The notes under the pieces: model-generated | The model's input: the letters and a program-made list of their open reading frames with translations, nothing else | Told to the model about the DNA's origin: nothing | Database searches by the model: none | Shown: in pieces, positions 13,268 to 19,188 of the stretch | How the letters are laid out: every line of letters begins with the position of its first letter | How positions within the stretch are numbered: position 1 is the stretch's first letter | Assembly (NCBI GenBank): GCA_002358345.1 | Contig: DEOR01000065.1 | Location: 10,955-30,142, forward strand | Length of the DNA stretch: 19,188 bases | DNA from: Proteobacteria bacterium UBA3413 | GTDB taxonomy: Bacteria > Pseudomonadota > Gammaproteobacteria > Magnimaribacterales > D2472 | Direction of reading: 5' to 3' | Made by a program: the position numbers and the translations under genes

Positions 13268-14161
13268 ATGTTGCATGTTCCAGTTTTGCTGGAAGAGTCG
13301 TTAGGTTTCTTGCTTAATGATCTATCAGGGACATACTTAGATCTTACTTTTGGTAGAGGTAGCCACTCCAAAGAAATCCTTAATCGCCTATCCTCCTCGG
13401 GAAAATTATATGCGGTTGATAGGGATCTCGAGGCAGTCTCTTATGGTAATCTAAATATTAATGATGATAGATTCAGCATTACCCATGGAAATTATTCTGA
13501 AGCCGGCAAGTTGTTTAATGCGCAGCCATTTGATGGCATTCTATTAGACCTAGGCACTTGCTCAACTCATCTTGATGATCATTCCAGAGGCTTTAGCTTT
13601 CAAGGAGATGGCCCATTAGATATGAGAATGGATAAATCACAGGGATTCACCGCCGCAGACTTCCTCAACAAATCCTCTGAACAAGAAATCAGCGATGTAC
13701 TTTATAAATATGGAGATGAGAAAGCATCGAGAAAAATAGCCAAAGCAATTATTGATTTTCGGTCACATCGCTTGCTTAAAAGCACAGGAGATCTTGTTAA
13801 AATTGTTGAGAGCATCCTTCAGAGAACAGGGCGAACTCATCCGGCTACTAAAACTTTTCAAGGGATAAGAATTCATGTAAACAATGAGTTAGAGCATTTA
13901 GAATTAGCATTAGGCCAGCTATCTGATCTGCTTAGCGAAAACGGCATCATAGTTATTATTTCATTTCATTCTCTTGAGGATCGAATAGTAAAAAATTTCT
14001 TTAAGCCAAATGTACAATTTTTACCCAAAGACATTCCTATAAATAATGTCGTGACTGAAAAATTTCATTGCATTAAGAAAAAGGTGAAACCTTCTGCAGA
14101 AGAAATCAAGAGAAATCCACGCTCCAGAAGCGCAGTCATGAGAGTATTTTCAAAAGCATGA
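13268..14161 (+). CDS. rsmH: 16S rRNA (cytosine-1402-N4)-methyltransferase RsmH (MraW)
   Basis: RsmH adds the N4 methyl group to C1402 of 16S rRNA, complementing RsmI. The 297-residue product shows HVPVLLEESLGFL at the N-terminus, the SAM-binding LDLTFGRGSHSKEIL and YAVDRDLEA, then ILLDLGTCSTHLDDHSRGFSFQGDGPLDMRMD, a strong family block, and near the C-terminus IVIISFHSLEDRIVKNFF and RNPRSRSAVMRV. It normally follows mraZ directly; here ftsZ lies between them. Its start is three bases after the ftsZ stop with no Shine-Dalgarno, and its TGA stop overlaps the ftsL ATG by four bases (14158-14161), so the whole run is one coupled operon. Confidence 0.97.
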   Translation: MLHVPVLLEESLGFLLNDLSGTYLDLTFGRGSHSKEILNRLSSSGKLYAVDRDLEAVSYGNLNINDDRFSITHGNYSEAGKLFNAQPFDGILLDLGTCSTHLDDHSRGFSFQGDGPLDMRMDKSQGFTAADFLNKSSEQEISDVLYKYGDEKASRKIAKAIIDFRSHRLLKSTGDLVKIVESILQRTGRTHPATKTFQGIRIHVNNELEHLELALGQLSDLLSENGIIVIISFHSLEDRIVKNFFKPNVQFLPKDIPINNVVTEKFHCIKKKVKPSAEEIKRNPRSRSAVMRVFSKA

Positions 14162-14433
14162 CTCACCCTGCGCAATTATATTTTTTACTCATCTTGCCTT
14201 TTTTTTTACTGTGCATTTGTTTAGATACTGTGAAAGTCAGATGGCAGATAGCACAGGAATTTGAAAATCAGGAGTATTTACAGGTCTCTCAAAATAAATT
14301 AACTGAAATAAATATTCAATTAAAAACAGAGCATCATCATTTAAATTCTCCAGCTAGAATAGAGCGCCATGCCAAAGAAGTATTAGGTATGGTCGAGATT
14401 ACCAAAAAAGTAGAAATAACTTATGAAAAGTAA
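14158..14433 (+). CDS. ftsL: Cell division protein FtsL
   Basis: FtsL is a small bitopic membrane protein that forms a complex with FtsB and FtsQ and activates the FtsWI septal synthase. The 91-residue product has a short N-terminus, one membrane segment (about residues 7-24, YFLLILPFFLLCICL), then a periplasmic helix with heptad-like hydrophobics (YLQVSQNKLTEINIQLKTEHHHL) and the short family tail IERHAKEVLGM. Sequence identity across the family is low, so the call relies on size, topology and position between rsmH and ftsI. It overlaps rsmH by four bases and ftsI by eleven. Confidence 0.9.
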   Translation: MTHPAQLYFLLILPFFLLCICLDTVKVRWQIAQEFENQEYLQVSQNKLTEINIQLKTEHHHLNSPARIERHAKEVLGMVEITKKVEITYEK

Positions 14434-16027
14434 TTTAGCCTTGAGCTGGCGAGCTTTGCTTGCTTACATGCTCATCTTTTTAATGTTTCTGTTTGTTGTA
14501 TTGAGAATTTTTGAGATTCAATTTAATGACAGAGACTTTCTTGATTCAAAGGCTCAAAAAATGCTTCTTTCCTCTCGAAATATACCAACCTTGAGAGCAG
14601 GGATTTATGATAGAAATAATTTCCCTCTAGCTGTTTCTGTGACCCAATATAATCTATTTGCACTGAGAAATTTTTCTGCAGATAACTATGAAGCAATTAA
14701 TGCAATCGCACCTATAAAAAAGACATTCAAGCAAATAGATGGACTTAGAAGAAAATCTGTACTTTTTTTAAATCTAGATTTTTCTCAGTACGAGGAAATT
14801 CAAAAATTGAGACTAGATTCTATTGAAATTGAGTCTGTGCAAAAGCGATATTATCCTTTGGGAGAACAGATTGCACCTTTGATTGGTTTTGCTGGCAGGG
14901 ATGGCGTAGGGACAGATGGGCTAGAAAAGATTTTAAATACTCAATTATCGGGTATTTCAGGCTCAGAGATCGTATTAAAAAACGCTAGCCGCAAACCTCA
15001 AGTAGTTACTCCTGCAATACCTGGAGTAGCTTTTAAATTAACGATTGATAGTAGAGTTCAATTTATTGCTTTCAAGCACTTATCTAGATTTATAGAAGCA
15101 AATGATGCTATAGGCGGCAGCGCAGTTGTGCTGGATAATCAATCTGGGGAAATTTTGGCTATAGCAAGCTACCCTTCGTACAATCCAAATAATCCATTTA
15201 GAGAAATCCAGAGAAATAGAGCGCTAGTGGATGCTGTTGAGCCTGGCTCAATTATTAAACCATTAGCTTTAGCCAAGGGGATTGATATGGGCTTGATCTC
15301 TTTATTGGAGACAGTAGATACCAGCCCTGGTTTTATAACGCTTAATAGAGTGAAGATTTCAGACCCAAGAAACTATGGCCCGCTCAGTTTCATGGAAGTT
15401 ATTGAAAAATCCAGTCAGGTCGGAGCATCTAAAGCTGCATTGCTAATTGGAGTCGAAGGCTTGAATGCAGGCTATCAAGCTTTTGGTTTAGCCAAACCAC
15501 CCAATATTCTTTTTCCAGGCTTAGCGTATGGAACGATCAATACTCGACCTAATATTTCTGATCATGAGATTGCAAGCTTGGGGTTTGGTTACAATTTACA
15601 GGCTTCGGCCTTGCAATTGGCTCAAGCATATTCTGTTTTTGCCAACGAGGGCTATCTTAAAGACTTTAAACTTTATTTAGATGATGAAGAGGTTTATGAG
15701 CAAAGAGTTATTTCAAAAAATTCTGCAGACCAGGTATTGCTTGCTTTAGAATCAGTTGTTTTAAAGGGTACTGGCATGCTTGCTGCCATCCCAAATCATC
15801 GAGTGGCTGGAAAAACCGGGACTGCTCACAAATCTAGCTCTAATGGTGGTTATGATAAAAGTAAGTATGTTTCTTCTTTTGCCGGGATTGCGCCTTTAAA
15901 TTCTAAGCGACTAACGATCTTTGTGAGTGTAGAGGAACCTGGGTTGAATAATTACTCTGGAGGAGAAGTTGCAGCTCCTTTGTTTTCTGCAATTTCAAAA
16001 GACGTTTTAAATTATCTAGATGAATAG
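14423..16027 (+). CDS. ftsI: Septal peptidoglycan transpeptidase FtsI (PBP3) with altered SXN motif
   Basis: FtsI is the class B penicillin-binding protein that crosslinks septal peptidoglycan with FtsW. In the 534-residue protein an N-terminal anchor (about 10-28) is followed by the dimerisation/pedestal domain (RAGIYDRNNFPLA) and the transpeptidase domain. The nucleophile motif is S276-I-I-K279 in VEPGSIIKPLALA. The third motif is K464-T-G-T467 in VAGKTGTAHKS. The second motif, SXN in nearly all active PBPs (S359-S-N in E. coli), reads S330-S-Q332 in IEKSSQVGASKAAL; the codon is CAG at 15416-15418. The other two motifs are intact, so the enzyme is probably active, but kinetics or beta-lactam affinity could differ. 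It is shorter than E. coli PBP3 (588). It overlaps murE by eight bases. Confidence 0.95.
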   Translation: MKSNLALSWRALLAYMLIFLMFLFVVLRIFEIQFNDRDFLDSKAQKMLLSSRNIPTLRAGIYDRNNFPLAVSVTQYNLFALRNFSADNYEAINAIAPIKKTFKQIDGLRRKSVLFLNLDFSQYEEIQKLRLDSIEIESVQKRYYPLGEQIAPLIGFAGRDGVGTDGLEKILNTQLSGISGSEIVLKNASRKPQVVTPAIPGVAFKLTIDSRVQFIAFKHLSRFIEANDAIGGSAVVLDNQSGEILAIASYPSYNPNNPFREIQRNRALVDAVEPGSIIKPLALAKGIDMGLISLLETVDTSPGFITLNRVKISDPRNYGPLSFMEVIEKSSQVGASKAALLIGVEGLNAGYQAFGLAKPPNILFPGLAYGTINTRPNISDHEIASLGFGYNLQASALQLAQAYSVFANEGYLKDFKLYLDDEEVYEQRVISKNSADQVLLALESVVLKGTGMLAAIPNHRVAGKTGTAHKSSSNGGYDKSKYVSSFAGIAPLNSKRLTIFVSVEEPGLNNYSGGEVAAPLFSAISKDVLNYLDE

Positions 16028-17462
16028 TTTTTCTAGCATCGCCTCTTTTTTTCAAATCGACACCCAAGTTGATTTAGCAATCTCCGGCATAACCGATGAC
16101 TCAAGAAGTGTTCAAGGTAATTTTTTATTTGTCGCCCGTCCAGGTGTTAATTGCCATGGGCTAACATTTGTAGAGGATGCAATTAAGAATGGTGCAACCT
16201 GTATTTTAAGCGATAAGCCACCACCACTAAGCATAAAAATCCCATATATCCATGTAACTAATCTAGAAAGAGTATTAATTAAGTTTTTATTTAAGTTTTA
16301 CAATCTAGATGAAAACAATTTTTTATTCCACGGTATTACTGGCACTAACGGGAAAACCTCAACTGCATTCATCGCGCATCAAATCATGCATAAGCTTGGG
16401 AGACCCTCCTGTTACATCGGCACTCTGGGTGCCTTTGTAAATACTAATTTTTTTCCTACAAAAGGAAATTCTACCCCGGGCATCTTTGAATTATTTCAGC
16501 TCCTTGCAGACCATAAATTTAATGAGCTAACCTATATTTTCTTAGAGCTATCCTCTCATGCGCTAGAGCAAAATCGTCTTTCATCCCTACCATTTACTCA
16601 AACCATGCTTCTTAATATTTACTCAGATCATTTAGATTATCACCTCACTCATGAGGAATACGTGCAAGCCAAACTAGCAATCTTGGACTTACCCTCAAAA
16701 TACCCACCTATTATTCATACTGATTCTGCAGTTGTTCAGAGTAGTCTTTGGGCTATCGAGCATAAGCATCAAGTGTTTTTTTTAAGCTCCCAAGATGCTG
16801 CCAGGCCTTATTTTTACAAAAAAATATTCAAGCATCCTGAGACCTCCAACATTGTGTTTCAATTTCCAAGCTTCAGGAGCACTAAGAATCTTTCATTATT
16901 TCCAGAATTTAATTTAGATAATTTTGCATGCGCTATCGGTTTGCTATCAAACTCATGCTCAGGGTCTGAATTAGAAGCATTAGACTATACCGATTTAGAG
17001 CTACCGCCTGGTCGAAGCGAGCATTTTATTTGTAGCCAAGGTCATGTTTTTATTGACTATGCCCATGATCCAGAGGCGATGAAAAATATCTTATCTTCAC
17101 TCGCTGCGTCATATGATGAGTTGGTACTCATTTTTGGATGCGGGGGGGATCGAGATAAACTAAAGCGCCCTCAAATGATGCGTGTGGCTGAAGAATTTGC
17201 CCATGAAATTATTTTTACATCAGATAATAATAGAAGTGAGTCTTTCGAGATGATTGCAGCTGATGCAGTGGGAACTAGGCAGTTTAAAAATTTAAGTATT
17301 GTTAAATCAAGACCAGATGCAATAAATCAAGGGCTTAGGTCTCTGAATTCAAAAAATATTTTAGTAATATTAGGCAAAGGCCATGAAATATTTATGGAGG
17401 AGGGGGGAAAGTTCATTCCCTTCAATGATCGAGAGTATATTTTAGGTAATAAAAATACATGA
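16020..17462 (+). CDS. murE: UDP-MurNAc-L-Ala-D-Glu:meso-diaminopimelate ligase MurE
   Basis: MurE adds the third amino acid of the peptidoglycan stem peptide in an ATP-dependent cytoplasmic reaction. The 480-residue product has the N-terminal UDP-binding domain with GITDDSRSVQGNFLFVARPG, the ATP loop GITGTNGKTST (105-115), NSTPG (150-154), LELSSHALEQNRL, NIYSDHLDYH, a likely carbamylated Lys218 (YVQAKLA), and FIDYAHDPEAMKN. The amino-acid specificity motif is D402-N-N-R405, where meso-DAP enzymes have DNPR. The Arg that contacts the DAP carboxylate is kept, so meso-DAP is the likely substrate, as expected for a Gram-negative; Pro to Asn is unusual. The gene overlaps ftsI by eight bases and murF by four. 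Confidence 0.96.
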   Translation: MNSFSSIASFFQIDTQVDLAISGITDDSRSVQGNFLFVARPGVNCHGLTFVEDAIKNGATCILSDKPPPLSIKIPYIHVTNLERVLIKFLFKFYNLDENNFLFHGITGTNGKTSTAFIAHQIMHKLGRPSCYIGTLGAFVNTNFFPTKGNSTPGIFELFQLLADHKFNELTYIFLELSSHALEQNRLSSLPFTQTMLLNIYSDHLDYHLTHEEYVQAKLAILDLPSKYPPIIHTDSAVVQSSLWAIEHKHQVFFLSSQDAARPYFYKKIFKHPETSNIVFQFPSFRSTKNLSLFPEFNLDNFACAIGLLSNSCSGSELEALDYTDLELPPGRSEHFICSQGHVFIDYAHDPEAMKNILSSLAASYDELVLIFGCGGDRDKLKRPQMMRVAEEFAHEIIFTSDNNRSESFEMIAADAVGTRQFKNLSIVKSRPDAINQGLRSLNSKNILVILGKGHEIFMEEGGKFIPFNDREYILGNKNT

Positions 17463-18796
17463 AGATTATACAAAATACAGGTGATATTTTTAGCGCCTTG
17501 GGGATAAGTGCCAAACATGATGTGCGAATTAGAGATTTTCAAATTGACTCCAGAAAAATAAAAAAGAATTCAGTTTTTCTTGGGCTGACTGGCGCCAATG
17601 AGGATGGAAGCATCTATGGTAAAGAGGCCATCGCAAAAGGTGCTGCTTTAGCTATAACCAAAACCACTCAACCCCAGCGTGAAAATAAACTTAAATCTAA
17701 TATCTTGTTTGTTGCAAAGCCGGAGGAATCATTGGTTGTTCTTGCTAAATCTGCCCTAATGAAATTTCCTGGACCCATTATTGGGATTACTGGCAGCAAT
17801 GGGAAAACAACAACAAAAAATATCCTTCACGCAGGAATTAAAAATAGCTTTGCAACCCCCAATAATTTTAATAATGAAATTGGGTTACCTTTGTGCGCAC
17901 TCGCGCTTGATACAAAAAATACCGCAGCAATTTTTGAAATGGGGGCTGCAAAAAAAGGAGATATTAAGTTTTTATCACAGCTGATTAAGCCAAAAATAGG
18001 AATTATTACCCACATTGGCCACTCGCACCTTCAGGGCCTAAGATCACTGGATGGGGTACTAAAAGTGAAATCTGAGTTAATTCATAACATTCAAAAAAAT
18101 GGTGTTGCGATAGTACCAGAAGGCCGATACATCAAATACTGGAAAGGTCTTAGAAAGGACCTTGCATATAAGACGTTTGGTTTGGATGATTCGGCAGATT
18201 TTTTTGCCACAAATATTAAAATTATAAAAGCGGGCACTATATTTAATATCAACTCACCATATCTAACAAAAAAAATAAAAATTCAGACATCCCTCCTAGG
18301 AAATCATAATATTTTAAATATTCTAGCGGGATTTATTGCTTCTCTTGAATTGAAAGAGGACATAGATTTTTTTATAGACTCTGTGAAAGGCTTTGCTAAT
18401 GCATCTCAAAGGCTTCAATTGCAATCCTGGATCAATCAATCGATCCTCATCGATGATTCCTATAATGCTAATCCTGATTCCGTAAAGGCTGCCATTGATG
18501 TATTACATCAACAGGCTGGAAGACGCATACTAGTTCTTGGAGATATGAAGGAGCTTGGTAGATATCGAAAAAAACTTCATCAGGACATTGGAGAATATGC
18601 CAAAGCTAAAGATGTAAATCTATTAATTGGTTTCGGCGATCTTGCTCGCTACTCTGTCTCAAGCTTTGGATACCCTGGTGTTTTTTTTACATCAAAAGCT
18701 GAACTGATGGCATTCTTAAGAAATGAAGTAACTCGTCATGATTTTATTCTCATCAAAGGATCGCGGAGCATGAAAATGGAAACACTTATTAATTAA
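17459..18796 (+). CDS. murF: UDP-MurNAc-tripeptide:D-Ala-D-Ala ligase MurF
   Basis: MurF attaches D-Ala-D-Ala to UDP-MurNAc-tripeptide, finishing the cytoplasmic pentapeptide precursor. The 445-residue protein contains FQIDSRKIKKNSVFLGLTG in the N-terminal domain, the ATP loop GITGSNGKTTTK (109-120), NNFNNEIGLPL (135-145), EMGAAKKGDIKFLSQLIKPKIG, the HIGHSHLQGL segment, and IDDSYNANPDSVKAAI (331-346), the MurF-type block in the C-terminal domain. It is close to the E. coli length (452). The ATG overlaps the murE TGA by four bases (17459-17462). mraY follows after 15 bases. Confidence 0.97.
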   Translation: MKIIQNTGDIFSALGISAKHDVRIRDFQIDSRKIKKNSVFLGLTGANEDGSIYGKEAIAKGAALAITKTTQPQRENKLKSNILFVAKPEESLVVLAKSALMKFPGPIIGITGSNGKTTTKNILHAGIKNSFATPNNFNNEIGLPLCALALDTKNTAAIFEMGAAKKGDIKFLSQLIKPKIGIITHIGHSHLQGLRSLDGVLKVKSELIHNIQKNGVAIVPEGRYIKYWKGLRKDLAYKTFGLDDSADFFATNIKIIKAGTIFNINSPYLTKKIKIQTSLLGNHNILNILAGFIASLELKEDIDFFIDSVKGFANASQRLQLQSWINQSILIDDSYNANPDSVKAAIDVLHQQAGRRILVLGDMKELGRYRKKLHQDIGEYAKAKDVNLLIGFGDLARYSVSSFGYPGVFFTSKAELMAFLRNEVTRHDFILIKGSRSMKMETLIN

Positions 18797-18811
18797 TATA
18801 GGAGAGAGCAA

Positions 18812-19188
18812 GTGATAGAGCTTATAGGTACATGGTTAATAGTATTCGATCCAGGGTTCGATATTTTGCGCTACTTAACAGTCCGTACAATTGGCAGCAC
18901 TCTGACTGCATTGATTTTATCGATACTGCTAGGCCCATTATTTATTAGATACTTGACGCGCATTCAGTTTGCTCAATCTATTCGGAGCGATGGCCCAAAC
19001 TCCCATTTAGCTAAATCTGGAACTCCCACCATGGGAGGCTTGATTATTATTTTCTCTTTCGTGATATCAACGTTGTTGTGGTCTGATTTTCAAAACCCAT
19101 ACATCTGGGTGCTTTTATTTGTAACTGTTGCCTTTGCATTTATAGGATTTTTAGATGATTGGTTAAAAATTAGAGATAATAATTCAAA
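18812..19188 (+). CDS. mraY: Phospho-MurNAc-pentapeptide transferase MraY (3' end cut by window edge)
   Basis: MraY is the polytopic membrane enzyme that transfers phospho-MurNAc-pentapeptide to undecaprenyl phosphate to make lipid I. The GTG at 18812 is preceded by AGGAGAG (18800-18806) and gives an N-terminus matching the family: a hydrophobic start, RYLTVRTIGSTLTALILSILLGPLFIRYL, FAQSIRSDGPNSHLAKSGTPTMGGL and the first Asp-Asp of the active site in FAFIGFLDDWLKI. 125 codons are visible of the usual 360 or so. The position after murF is standard for the dcw cluster; the rest of the cluster (murD, ftsW, murG, murC, ftsQ, ftsA and so on) lies beyond the edge and is the place to look for a second ftsZ. 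Confidence 0.97.
   Translation, partial: MIELIGTWLIVFDPGFDILRYLTVRTIGSTLTALILSILLGPLFIRYLTRIQFAQSIRSDGPNSHLAKSGTPTMGGLIIIFSFVISTLLWSDFQNPYIWVLLFVTVAFAFIGFLDDWLKIRDNNS

Noticed and set aside
1..19188. Mobile elements, CRISPR, tRNA, toxin-antitoxin, phage or defence genes
   Set aside because: Looked for on both strands; every stretch over 100 bases is explained by a core gene or rnpB, and no terminal repeats or foreign-looking composition stood out.

Overview
The window is a gene-dense, AT-rich piece of a gammaproteobacterial chromosome. It holds 22 protein genes (20 complete, two cut by the window edges) and one RNA gene, with almost no spacer DNA. The neighbourhoods kdsD/mlaC-ibaG-murA, zapE with rplM-rpsI-petABC-sspA, lpoA/rsmI-rnpB-mraZ and the dcw (division and cell wall) cluster are all gammaproteobacterial. 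The low GC (judged by eye, not counted), overlapping genes and tiny intergenic gaps suggest a streamlined, probably marine lineage such as SAR86. That assignment is an inference; no phylogeny was run.

Layout. 1-3074: kdsD (minus, runs off the left edge) is divergent from mlaC-ibaG-murA, which covers LPS precursor synthesis, phospholipid trafficking, Fe-S handling and the first committed step of peptidoglycan synthesis. 3071-5126: a DegS-type membrane-anchored protease (minus) meets murA tail to tail and is divergent from zapE. 5207-9272: rplM, rpsI, petA, petB, petC and sspA run collinearly (ribosomal proteins, the cytochrome bc1 complex, and an RNA-polymerase-associated stringent-starvation protein). 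9277-11569: a short LpoA-like lipoprotein gene (minus) converges on sspA and is divergent from rsmI; the RNase P RNA gene rnpB follows rsmI. 11585-19188: the start of the dcw cluster, mraZ-ftsZ-rsmH-ftsL-ftsI-murE-murF-mraY (last gene cut by the right edge), preceded by repeats that match MraZ binding boxes.

The feature most worth a second look is ftsZ. It lies second in the dcw cluster, between mraZ and rsmH, whereas ftsZ normally sits at the far end after ftsQ-ftsA. It is a full-length canonical FtsZ with the strongest Shine-Dalgarno sequence I saw. Its gene would lie directly downstream of the MraZ operator, so FtsZ supply could be under direct MraZ control. Other oddities are Gln in place of Asn in the SXN motif of FtsI, DNNR in place of DNPR in MurE, an LpoA of about half the usual length, mlaC without adjacent mlaFED, and several starts with a -10-like box so close that leaderless mRNAs are possible.

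Much of the window serves one theme, making and dividing the envelope: MurA, MurE, MurF and MraY make lipid II precursors; FtsI, FtsL, FtsZ and ZapE act at the septum; LpoA would activate a class A synthase; KdsD, MlaC and DegS serve the outer membrane. I found no mobile element, CRISPR array, tRNA, phage gene or defence system, and no evidence of a wholly new system.
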